Origin: JACPKO01 sp964406775
GTDB taxonomy: Bacteria; Patescibacteriota; Microgenomatia; Daviesbacterales; UBA10151
Direction of reading: 5' to 3'
Assembly: GCA_964406775.1 (NCBI GenBank)
Contig: CAYOSW010000031.1
Span: 1-12,325, forward strand
DNA length: 12,325 nt
Position 1 is the stretch's first letter; the number at the start of each line of letters is the position of its first letter. The notes under the pieces are model-generated. The model saw only the letters and a list, made by a program, of their open reading frames with translations. It did no database searches and was not told the origin of the DNA. A program made the translations under genes and the position numbers. Below, one piece after another: positions 6,524 to 12,325 of this stretch.

Positions 6524-6545
6524 GTACTCCCTATTCGGGGACTGA

Positions 6546-7097
6546 TTAAAAAGCAATTGCCTCCCCTTCCGTGTTATCACAAATTTCAGGTCCGTCAAAG
6601 ACCGCCCAGCCGGAATAAGATCCGGCATTTGAACTGATTGTACAATCCTGCATATCATCTCTGGCCGGATCTACAATTGCAGGCTGGCGCGCATAGTCAG
6701 TAGCGGACATTTCACCATTATTAAGTGACGTATTCGTGCGCACTTTGTATTCATTGGTGGTATTGGCTGTACTGTACTCATAACAATGCGGCCCGGACAC
6801 ATCTCCATTATCTAAAGGGTCTGCGGGAAGCCTGGGTATGTATTTAGGCACAAGCACAAAGAGCGAGTTTGAGATACATTCAAACTGAACTGCTGGAGGA
6901 AGAGATAAGCCCTGCTGGCGGTATAGAGAGATTCCGAGCTTTATAGCTTTAAGATCCTCTGCTCTTTTGGCATTCCTGGCGGCCTTTTGAGCGGTCGAAT
7001 ATACAACTATTCCCGTTGCAGAAACTAATGCGAGAATTGAGATCGCTATCAACAGTTCGACGAGGGTAAAACCGGATTGTTTTTTAGGGTTGGGCAT
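6546..7097 (-). CDS. Type IV pilin-like protein 3
   Basis: A 183-aa pilin-like protein with the identical leader MPNPKKQSG, cleavage before F10, E14 at +5, a hydrophobic helix at about 10-34 and the amphipathic segment RAEDLKAIKLGISLYR. The head has LPADPLDNGD (90-99), EYKVRTN (116-122) and four cysteines (C74, C105, C152, C173) at the positions typical of this family. It would be an exported subunit built into a type IV pilus or pseudopilus by an assembly machine encoded elsewhere. It lies between the phosphatase gene (7149-8045) and pilin 2, with its own promoter in a 51-bp gap. Its closest relative in the window at the N-terminus is pilin 2, which suggests tandem duplication. Confidence 0.88.
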   Translation of the reverse strand: MPNPKKQSGFTLVELLIAISILALVSATGIVVYSTAQKAARNAKRAEDLKAIKLGISLYRQQGLSLPPAVQFECISNSLFVLVPKYIPRLPADPLDNGDVSGPHCYEYSTANTTNEYKVRTNTSLNNGEMSATDYARQPAIVDPARDDMQDCTISSNAGSYSGWAVFDGPEICDNTEGEAIAF

Positions 7098-7104
7098 TAA
7101 ATTA

Positions 7105-7133
7105 AGTATTGATTAAGGCAAATTAATAGTCAA
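7105..7133 (-). promoter_or_regulatory. Promoter of pilin-like gene 3
   Basis: Minus strand TTGACT (7133-7128), 17-nt spacer, AATACT (7110-7105), then TAATTTA and the ATG. The boxes and the 7-nt stretch before the ATG are identical to those of pilin gene 2, while the 17-nt spacers differ. Confidence 0.75.
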
Positions 7134-7148
7134 GAAAATACGGAACTG

Positions 7149-8045
7149 TTATTGAAGGATTTCAACCGATAGAGCGGCTGCATCATCCCGGCCGCTGCGG
7201 AAATGATCTACGCCGTTTTCCCCTTCCCCCGTCATACGTTCAATTGAGGCGGTTACTAATTCTTTTGCGGGGTTTTCCGAATTTCTTGTTATATCCTCTA
7301 TTTCTTCCGAGGTCAAAACCAATATGCCGTCCGAGACAATCACCAGCTTACTCCCCTTTACCAATTTCTCCCTAACCATCCCGGGCTGTAAAACCCTCGG
7401 TTTTTTCAGATTATAAGCATAACTCTTCGGATACTTTAAATTGGGCACGCCTAGTATCTGCGTCACCCAGTTAGCTTCATCATAAAACCATCTTTCATCA
7501 GACGAAAGTGCATCGTATTCCTCCTCTGAGGCTACGGAATTAAACTTCTCGGTCATTGCGTCTTTTTGGGCATCGGTAAAAGCGGTTGTAGCCCAAAGAA
7601 GATTGTGATCCCGGGTTAATTGGCGCAATTTTTCACCCGGATTTAAAAGATAGGGTCTTGAATCACCGACGCTTGCAACGTAAGCCTCAACTCCCCCCTC
7701 CCTTAAAACCTGAAGCCTTGCCGCAACCATCGTAGTCCAGGATCCGGGGGCTTTTTTGCCGATTTCAGCCGAAGCATCAACCATCGACCTTCCTAAAATC
7801 CGCCTGTAAGTTTTCTGTTCCAGCCAGACTCCCCATAAACTCTGAGTTAAAGAGCCCATTCCGGCTTCGACCGCCGCTCTGGCGTTTATGGATGAGGATG
7901 AGCCGTCACCTAAAAGAGCCAGACCCTGCGAGGGTATATATAAGTAGCCGTCCTCCCCCGGATACCGTCTTTTGGGAGTGTCCATATGCCCGAATACCCT
8001 GACTCTGGCGTCCTGATAAAAATAGGAACTTTCAAAATCTCTCAT
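7149..8045 (-). CDS. PP2C-family protein serine/threonine phosphatase
   Basis: A 298-aa soluble protein that should remove phosphate from Ser/Thr residues using two Mn/Mg ions. PP2C motifs are seen in order: LALLGDGSSSS (42-52) with metal ligand D47, SWTTMVAARL (102-111), VASVGDSRPYLL (123-134) with D128, LTRDHN (143-148), VIVSDGILVLT (235-245) with D239, and GRDDAAALSV (285-294) with D287 or D288. The usual DGMGG loop is altered to DGSSSS. A segment of about 45 residues (155-200) is longer than in minimal bacterial PP2Cs. No membrane or sensory domain is attached. The gene sits inside the pilin cluster with its own leaderless promoter, hinting that it acts on surface-appendage control, but no partner kinase is in the window. 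Confidence 0.88.
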   Translation of the reverse strand: MRDFESSYFYQDARVRVFGHMDTPKRRYPGEDGYLYIPSQGLALLGDGSSSSINARAAVEAGMGSLTQSLWGVWLEQKTYRRILGRSMVDASAEIGKKAPGSWTTMVAARLQVLREGGVEAYVASVGDSRPYLLNPGEKLRQLTRDHNLLWATTAFTDAQKDAMTEKFNSVASEEEYDALSSDERWFYDEANWVTQILGVPNLKYPKSYAYNLKKPRVLQPGMVREKLVKGSKLVIVSDGILVLTSEEIEDITRNSENPAKELVTASIERMTGEGENGVDHFRSGRDDAAALSVEILQ

Positions 8046-8051
8046 CGGGAA

Positions 8052-8079
8052 ATTATACGCGGATTCAGCAGTTCATCAA
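8052..8079 (-). promoter_or_regulatory. Promoter of the PP2C gene
   Basis: Minus strand TTGATG (8079-8074), 16-nt spacer, perfect TATAAT (8057-8052), then TTCCCG and the ATG. It differs from the pilin promoters in both boxes, so its control may differ as well. Confidence 0.7.
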
Positions 8080-8090
8080 CATCCGTAATA

Positions 8091-8657
8091 TTATTGAGTC
8101 GTTACAATCTCATCCACGGGGTCGCTGCAAATATCGCTTCCGTTATATAAACTCCATCCGGTATAAGGACCGGAGTCGACAACGCAATTTATCAGACCGT
8201 CCCTTGCCGTATCAATCAATTCCTGCCTCTGAGAAAAAGCTGTTGAATCCATCTCCCCTGAAGAAGATACGCGCGGATTCGTGCGTATTTTGTATTGTAA
8301 AGCCGTACCGATTGCCAAAACCGGCCCTGAGCGGTGCTGATAGCAGTTAGGACCTGCGGGATTGCCGTTATCTAAGGGGTCTGCGGGAAGCGAGGGAATA
8401 TAATCCGGAACCAGGGCCGTTAAAGACGCCGATATACAGGCCCACTCTATCTGTTTAGGATAACCGCCTGTTGCCTGCTTATAAAGCTCGAGTCCGGATT
8501 GTATAGATTTTAAATCCTGTGCCCTCTTCTCAATCCGTGCTGTTTTTTGCGCGGTTGAATAAACCACTACGCCTGTGGCGGTAATTATCGCAACAATGGT
8601 TATGGCGATCATAAGCTCAATGAGGGTAAAACCGGATAGTTTTTTAGGATCGGGCAT
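8091..8657 (-). CDS. Type IV pilin-like protein 4
   Basis: A 188-aa pilin-like protein: leader MPDPKKLSG, then FTLIE with E14 at +5, a hydrophobic helix at about 10-34, amphipathic KRAQDLKSIQSGLELYK, and a head with LPADPLDNGN (90-99), QYKIRTN and four cysteines (C74, C105, C158, C177) that match pilins 1 and 3. It is the most upstream pilin of the set and is separated from the other three by the PP2C gene. A 40-bp gap follows the HEAFGH protein gene and is filled by its promoter. Role as for the paralogues: an exported fibre subunit, exact class not known. Confidence 0.88.
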   Translation of the reverse strand: MPDPKKLSGFTLIELMIAITIVAIITATGVVVYSTAQKTARIEKRAQDLKSIQSGLELYKQATGGYPKQIEWACISASLTALVPDYIPSLPADPLDNGNPAGPNCYQHRSGPVLAIGTALQYKIRTNPRVSSSGEMDSTAFSQRQELIDTARDGLINCVVDSGPYTGWSLYNGSDICSDPVDEIVTTQ

Positions 8658-8663
8658 TAATTA

Positions 8664-8692
8664 AGTATCGGAAACAATCCGGATTAAGTCAA
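8664..8692 (-). promoter_or_regulatory. Promoter of pilin-like gene 4
   Basis: Minus strand TTGACT (8692-8687), 17-nt spacer, GATACT (8669-8664), then TAATTA and the ATG. The -35 box begins 5 nt after the stop codon of the upstream gene. Confidence 0.75.
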
Positions 8693-8697
8693 GGAAA

Positions 8698-10446
8698 TCA
8701 GGAAAGCATTGCAGCAATATGCTCGAGTGACTTGCGGAACGGATCTCCCTGGAGTCTGGTGCCGAAAAAGTGGGAAAATGCCGAGCCTTCAGCCCAAAGT
8801 TCGCCACGAAAAAGAGTTCTTTTTTCATAGACCATCGCCTCCGCCCATTCCCTCTCTTGTCCGTCAAGGCGGTTTCTTAAATCAACTCCGCCGATATTAC
8901 CGTTTATGAAAAGATGATACAAAACCGCATTTGCGATCGGAATATTAACTCTATCTAACCAGGCTTCAGTACTTGTATCGGCAACTCCGGTAACTCTTGC
9001 TTCTAAAACTCCTTTAAATTCACCCAATCCTGAGTGCAAAATCCTTGCCCTGGCGTTTTGATGACTTGCGGCATCAGCCAATACAGGCATATAGTCGGTC
9101 AGGAATGCACCCATACTGTCGTATCCGGGCTTCAAGCCTTCAGCCTTAACCGGTCTTAAAAACCGGTCGTCAAAGCTTGTCCAGATAACATCAAACATAC
9201 TTCCGTCTTTTGCCTCAATTTCCCCATCCGCATTTTGTTCAAGATAAACCGCAGGTTCGAGCAATCTGGCGAGCGGATAATCCCTGATCAGTCCCCGGAA
9301 AACAGTCGGATCGATTTTATCCGCGTTGGCCATATAATCCTCGACATTAACTCTCGGGTAACGCGCAAAAATTTCCGGCAAAGTTCCGTCATTTCCCGCC
9401 CAATCAGGGTTATTCAGTACCTGCATCTCGTAAGTTGCCCGTTCTACAAGTTGTTCGGGAGTAAGCAGTCCCTGAAGTGCCTTACTGGTAAAAACCGAAA
9501 GTCCGTGACCGAATGCTTCGTGATATACGACCATCTCTTTTCCGAATCTGCCCTTTTGTGAAACCGGATCTCTGGATAACAAGTGTACTCCGTAATAAAC
9601 AGGCGATCCCGAAGGCTTTTCGGAAGTATACAGGCCGTTGACAACTTCAAATATTGACCCTTCCTGCCTCTCCCCATACCTCGGGGAAGAAATGACAAAC
9701 GCCGAACAAACGTCTTTGTAGGCGGGCATCGTTGCGAGCTCTCTTCTCAATAAAGCCGCATCAGCTGCAAATTCCGCCCTGCCTTCTTCAGTTGAAATGA
9801 TATCCGGGTCAAGAATAATCCGCTGATCTTTCGTACGGCAAACCGCTTTCGCATCCTCGCCCGTTGCCTGATTTAAATAGTCGGTTCCGCGCCCCAGTCT
9901 TAAGTGAAACTCAGGATAAAATTCCGCCCTATCCGTAACACTTGCTGAACCATCTGCTATTACCTCCCTGACGCCGTTAATAGTTCTCGCAATGGATAGT
10001 TTTCCCCCCTCAAGATTTTCCTTATCCGTGTAAAAGGGTATTACGTCTTTAGGTACGAGCTTCATAGCCCCCAATGTTTTCCGGGTTTCCTCAGCTAATG
10101 TAACGGGACCACTTTGCCTTTCTACAAGCTCCACTATTCTTGAGGCCCGGCCGTGAGCTTTTTGATAAACAGGTTCAAGAGTTTTAAGATCTTCTCTAAT
10201 CCTTCCTACTGCCGGTTTGTTTCTGGCGACTTCTTCCCCTTCGAGTTTTGCTGCCGAAGCGTGGATGTCCGCCCAAGGGCCTGTAAATGCGGGATCAACA
10301 GGAAATAAGGATTGAGCAACGGCATCTGCGGTTGCAAGCTGGGTTCCGACAGCGATTGTTAGAGTGGAAGCAACAGCCAGTCCCGCGAAACGGCGTCTGG
10401 ACATTTTCCTCCGCGGAGCACCCGGTTCTGAATCTGCTCTTTTCAT
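8698..10446 (-). CDS. Exported protein with Tat-like signal and HEAFGH metallopeptidase-like motif
   Basis: A 582-aa protein with a Tat-like export signal: SRRRFAG at 16-22, a hydrophobic stretch to about 38 and a possible cleavage near ADAVAQS (40-46). The body is mostly soluble. The clearest motif is YHEAFGHGLSVF (308-319). HEAFGH has the HExxGH spacing known from the M49 zinc peptidases (HELLGH), but the second M49 motif (EECRAE/D type) is not obvious; candidates for a third metal ligand are E336 and E340. Two cysteines (C203, C247) could pair after export. The family is not recognised, so zinc-peptidase activity is a hypothesis. The start at M1 is supported by the promoter; M15 is an alternative. 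It is the first gene of the minus-strand surface cluster. Confidence 0.7.
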   Translation of the reverse strand: MKRADSEPGAPRRKMSRRRFAGLAVASTLTIAVGTQLATADAVAQSLFPVDPAFTGPWADIHASAAKLEGEEVARNKPAVGRIREDLKTLEPVYQKAHGRASRIVELVERQSGPVTLAEETRKTLGAMKLVPKDVIPFYTDKENLEGGKLSIARTINGVREVIADGSASVTDRAEFYPEFHLRLGRGTDYLNQATGEDAKAVCRTKDQRIILDPDIISTEEGRAEFAADAALLRRELATMPAYKDVCSAFVISSPRYGERQEGSIFEVVNGLYTSEKPSGSPVYYGVHLLSRDPVSQKGRFGKEMVVYHEAFGHGLSVFTSKALQGLLTPEQLVERATYEMQVLNNPDWAGNDGTLPEIFARYPRVNVEDYMANADKIDPTVFRGLIRDYPLARLLEPAVYLEQNADGEIEAKDGSMFDVIWTSFDDRFLRPVKAEGLKPGYDSMGAFLTDYMPVLADAASHQNARARILHSGLGEFKGVLEARVTGVADTSTEAWLDRVNIPIANAVLYHLFINGNIGGVDLRNRLDGQEREWAEAMVYEKRTLFRGELWAEGSAFSHFFGTRLQGDPFRKSLEHIAAMLS

Positions 10447-10453
10447 TAAGGGA

Positions 10454-10481
10454 ATATTAACAGAAAATTTTCAAAAAGCAA
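10454..10481 (-). promoter_or_regulatory. Promoter of the HEAFGH protein gene
   Basis: Minus strand TTGCTT (10481-10476), 16-nt spacer, TAATAT (10459-10454), and 7 nt to the ATG at 10446. It is divergent from the promoter at 10578-10606. Confidence 0.55.
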
Positions 10482-10577
10482 TTTTCCGGGATTTAGAAAT
10501 TATAAAACAGACTGTCCTAAAAAACCATTCATCCCATCTCGGGTAACTTATTATTGCTAAGAATCTTTCCTATAATT

Positions 10578-10606
10578 TTGCTCAAATCTGGTTATAGATG
10601 TATAAT
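10578..10606 (+). promoter_or_regulatory. Promoter of the plus-strand orphan gene
   Basis: TTGCTC (10578-10583), 17-nt spacer, perfect TATAAT (10601-10606), then 9 nt to an ATG at 10616. An upstream in-frame ATG at 10598 lies across the -10 box and would precede the transcription start, so it is unlikely to be used. Confidence 0.65.
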
Positions 10607-10615
10607 TTGCGTATT

Positions 10616-11299
10616 ATGGGATTAGAAACTAGCATCTTAGCCGCTCAAAGAGCAGAATTAGAGTCGGCTTTAAAAGCTATAAATGGACGAAAGCAGCTTG
10701 CCAGAGCCGGCCTTTCCTTTCCCGCTCCTGGTCAAGTGGATGCAGGTAAACATTGGTCCCGACCTTACCTAAGCATACTTGACGACGGTTTTGCTCTTAT
10801 ACTAGGCAGAACTAAGCAGGAACGTACCTCTTCTGGCATATTTATATATAAACCTGACAGTCCAATATCTCGGTACGAGCCGGGATACAACGGTGATCCT
10901 CCTCGGCTTGTTACATCTCCTATTTTCTCCAGTCGCACAATACGTGAATGGGAAGAGGGATATAGAACAGCATATACAACACTTGGGATTGTTGTAGAGA
11001 TAGGAACAGATACTCCACTCCAAGGCTATGCTTATTATAGATTGCGTAGCCATTTACAGGCTCCACCGCAGCCACGATTAAAAATAAATACTGGTAAACA
11101 TCCTGCAGAGAGAACCCAGAGGAGATTATATCCATATAAGTACGAAGATACAGGTGGGTTGCTTCTTCGTGACATACGATCAGCAGCTTCAAGATTTGAA
11201 CCTTTTCCAATTGATATAGAAAAACCTGAAGCTTCACAACGAGCCTTAGAAGAACAGATTTCTTATCTAATAGATAATTTATTCGCCCCGAAGAATTAG
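10616..11299 (+). CDS. Orphan protein of unknown function
   Basis: A 227-aa protein from the ATG at 10616 (233 aa if the ATG at 10598 is used, which the promoter argues against). No recognised family, no signal peptide and no membrane segment. It begins with a helical stretch (SILAAQRAELESALKAI), has a middle region rich in Gly, Tyr, Pro and Arg (YEPGYNGDPPRL, HLQAPPQPRLKI), and ends in an acidic helix (ALEEQISYLIDNLF). It contains no cysteine. It is the only plus-strand gene between 4877 and the window end and runs convergently towards the 23S gene. Its third positions look more AT-rich than those of the neighbouring surface genes, which may mean a different origin; this was judged by eye only. 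Confidence 0.65.
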   Translation: MGLETSILAAQRAELESALKAINGRKQLARAGLSFPAPGQVDAGKHWSRPYLSILDDGFALILGRTKQERTSSGIFIYKPDSPISRYEPGYNGDPPRLVTSPIFSSRTIREWEEGYRTAYTTLGIVVEIGTDTPLQGYAYYRLRSHLQAPPQPRLKINTGKHPAERTQRRLYPYKYEDTGGLLLRDIRSAASRFEPFPIDIEKPEASQRALEEQISYLIDNLFAPKN

Positions 11300-11484
11300 T
11301 TGTAGGTTATTTATACAAAAAACGTGAATTAAATGCCTAACTGACATTTAAACGAGAGTTACATTCAAGCTATCGCAGGATTATTAATTTTGAAGTTTCC
11401 AACACCACAGTGTGATTTGTACAAAAAAATGTGAATACGACCTCCTCAGCTTATGCTTCGGAATAAAGGTGTTTGTCAGTCAAA
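11300..11484. other. Spacer between the orphan gene and the 23S 3' end
   Basis: No gene or tRNA was found in this convergent spacer. It holds an AT-rich stem (TTAAATG at 11329-11335 with CATTTAA at 11345-11351) that is followed on the minus strand by TTTTTT and may stop 23S transcription. It also holds two copies of a 20-nt repeat at 11311-11331 and 11417-11437. Confidence 0.5.
11311..11437. repeat. Two-copy 20-nt direct repeat downstream of the 23S gene
   Basis: TTATACAAAAAACGTGAATT (from 11311) and TTGTACAAAAAAATGTGAAT (from 11417) match except for two transitions and one extra A. On the minus strand each copy provides a run of six or seven Ts. They may be tandem weak terminators or protein binding sites. 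Confidence 0.45.
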
Positions 11485-11868
11485 AAATCTCAACTACAAC
11501 CATTAGTACTCTTAAGCTAAACACGTTACCGTGCGTACACTTAGAGCCTATTAACCTGGTAGTCTTCCAGGGGTTTTAGGGATTTCTAATCTTGGGGCCT
11601 GCTTCGTGCTTAGATGCTTTCAGCACTTATCAGTTAGGAATGTAGCTACCCGGCGATGCTTGTTTACAAACAACCGGCACACTAGAGATTCCCTCATCTC
11701 GGTCCTCTCGTACTAGAGACAACTCCCCTCAAAAATCCAAACGCCCATACTGGATAGAGTCCGAGCTGGCTTACGCCGCTCTGAACCCAGCTCGCGTACC
11801 GTTTTAACTGGCGAACAGCCAGACCCTTGGGACCTACTTCAGCCCCAGGATACGATGAGCCGACATCG

Positions 11869-12276
11869 CTGTCGTCATAACATTACTATTATGCGTAGAC
11901 TATACCTTCAACTCATAAGATTTTGTTAAACAATCTTGTGAGTGCTAGCCGTTTATGAAAGTTTGAGTAACCGGATTATCCGGAATCTTTCATCCGTTAG
12001 AGTTTTAAAGCTCTAAACAAGTCGTTACGGGTCCTCTTTTCTAGAGAGGATTCCCTCGGTATTGTCCTTCCGTTGCCGGGTAGGATTCCACCGATTTTAG
12101 CTAGATGTTTTGATGTTTCCAACATCAATTATAAAAAGACCTTTGTTAGAAAATCCGAAATTCCAAATCCGAAATACGAAACTGTTTTGTTTCGCGCTTC
12201 GAGATTCGTGCTTCGAATTTATCCCTCTGGTATAACAGTGCTACAGAATTACTCCTGCCGCACCCCGATTTTGTTG
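11869..12276 (-). ncRNA. Group I intron in 23S rRNA after U2500
   Basis: A 408-bp insertion with the marks of a self-splicing group I intron. The 5' exon ends in T and the intron ends in G. The exon end GCACCT (12282-12277) pairs with the internal guide GGGTGC (12265-12260) over six base pairs, including the diagnostic U.G wobble at the splice site, across an 11-nt loop. The P7 helix can be formed by GGCTA (in AAACGGCTAGCA, near 11945-11956) and TAGTC (in GAAGGTATAGTCTACG, 11894-11909), and between them lies a P8-like hairpin (CAAGATT with AATCTT). No homing endonuclease gene is present. It interrupts the peptidyl-transferase loop between positions equivalent to U2500 and C2501. Confidence 0.88.
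12151..12220 (-). repeat. TTCG/CGAA-rich imperfect palindrome inside the intron
   Basis: Two 32-nt arms (12220-12189 and 12182-12151) around a 6-nt loop match at 21 of 32 positions, with one further G.U pair. The arms consist of repeated CGAA or TTCG units, like small palindromic interspersed repeats seen in many environmental bacterial genomes. It lies between the P1 region and the catalytic core, where extra stems are tolerated. Confidence 0.6.
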
Positions 12277-12325
12277 AGGTGCCGAACCTTACCGTCCTTG
12301 TGGACTGTTGGGTAAGACTAGCCTG

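Larger units (their letters stand above)
11485..12325 (-). rRNA. rrl: 23S ribosomal RNA, 3' part, interrupted by an intron
   Basis: The minus strand carries the last part of 23S rRNA; the 5' part lies beyond the window. Exon sequence at 12325-12277 aligns with E. coli about 2452-2500 (CAGGCT to GGCACCT), and exon sequence from 11868 to about 11485 continues with CGATGTCGGCTCATC, CCTGGGGCTGAAGTAGG, the sarcin-ricin loop AGTACGAGAGGACC (near 11714) and the terminal GTACTAATG. The 3' end is set about 19 nt after ACTAATG by comparison with E. coli and is accurate to a few nucleotides. The RNA forms the peptidyl-transferase centre. The joined exons read as a normal, intact 23S, so splicing should restore function. 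No 5S or tRNA follows directly. Confidence 0.93.

Noticed and set aside
8698..10446. Assignment of the HEAFGH protein to HExxH peptidase families such as M48 or M3
   Set aside because: The two histidines are separated by four residues (HExxGH), not three, so the classical HEXXH motif is not present; M49-like spacing fits better but is unproven.
10598..10615. ATG at 10598 as the start of the orphan gene
   Set aside because: It overlaps the perfect -10 box at 10601-10606 and would lie upstream of the predicted transcription start.
10802..11237. Two overlapping minus-strand open frames opposite the orphan gene
   Set aside because: The plus-strand frame has a well-placed promoter; the opposite frames have none and their products look like random hydrophobic sequence.
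11300..11484. A tRNA or 5S gene directly after the 23S gene
   Set aside because: No cloverleaf, TTCRANNC arm or 5S-like sequence was found on either strand.
12073..12315. Open frame of 80 codons on the plus strand as a possible intron-encoded protein
   Set aside because: It lies antisense to the intron and spans the intron and exon boundary; it shows no LAGLIDADG, GIY-YIG or HNH motif.
1..12325. Recoded TGA (genetic code 25, as in Gracilibacteria and Absconditabacteria)
   Set aside because: Frames read normally with the standard code, and TGA serves as a stop, for example at the end of the gene at 8698-10446.
1..12325. CRISPR arrays, insertion sequences, prophage or toxin-antitoxin genes
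   Set aside because: No regularly spaced repeats, transposase or integrase motifs, terminal inverted repeats or paired small genes were seen.

Overview
The window looks like a piece of a Candidate Phyla Radiation (Patescibacteria) genome, most likely from the Microgenomates side. This is inferred from several features: very compact single-copy style genes with 40-60 bp gaps, a 23S rRNA gene carrying a group I intron, a family of short type IV pilin-like proteins with a PADPLDNG motif, and a surface protein with a single fibronectin-like domain. The standard genetic code works throughout (TGA is used as a stop). No taxonomic marker was compared by search, so the placement is an inference.

Layout, left to right. 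At 1-26 there is only the start of a further minus-strand gene with its promoter. At 82-4266 four minus-strand genes follow: a four-domain ribosomal protein S1, an unknown protein with a C-terminal TGCPAMHGG motif, an O-antigen ligase/polymerase-like membrane protein, and a membrane-anchored fibronectin-like protein. A divergent plus-strand gene (4346-4876) encodes a membrane-anchored MsrB-type methionine sulfoxide reductase. The stretch 4877-5147 holds two terminator hairpins, a decayed-looking 5S fragment and a complete minus-strand 5S rRNA gene with its own promoter. From 5190 to 10446 there is a minus-strand run of a Tat-signal protein with an HEAFGH metallopeptidase-like motif, a type IV pilin-like protein, a PP2C-type phosphatase, and three more pilin-like proteins. 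A plus-strand orphan gene (10616-11299) separates this run from the 3' part of a minus-strand 23S rRNA gene (about 11485 to beyond the window end). The 23S gene is split by a 408-bp group I intron at the position equivalent to E. coli U2500, in the peptidyl-transferase loop.

Two themes tie the region together. First, 11 of the 12 complete protein genes have a sigma70-like -10 box ending only 6-9 nt before the start codon and no Shine-Dalgarno sequence, so they are probably leaderless and individually transcribed. The exception is ribosomal protein S1, which has a leader and an AAGGA ribosome binding site. Second, the 5S gene is separated from the 23S gene by about 6.3 kb of mostly cell-surface genes and has a near-consensus promoter (TTGATA-17-TATAAT) placed at its mature 5' end, so the rRNA genes are transcribed separately.

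The pilin cluster looks like a surface-appendage module. Four paralogous pilins share a leader peptide, a core and an almost identical promoter. One has exchanged its C-terminal region for a cysteine-rich tail, and a phosphatase and a probable exported hydrolase are embedded in or next to the set. No pilus assembly ATPase, platform protein or prepilin peptidase is in the window.
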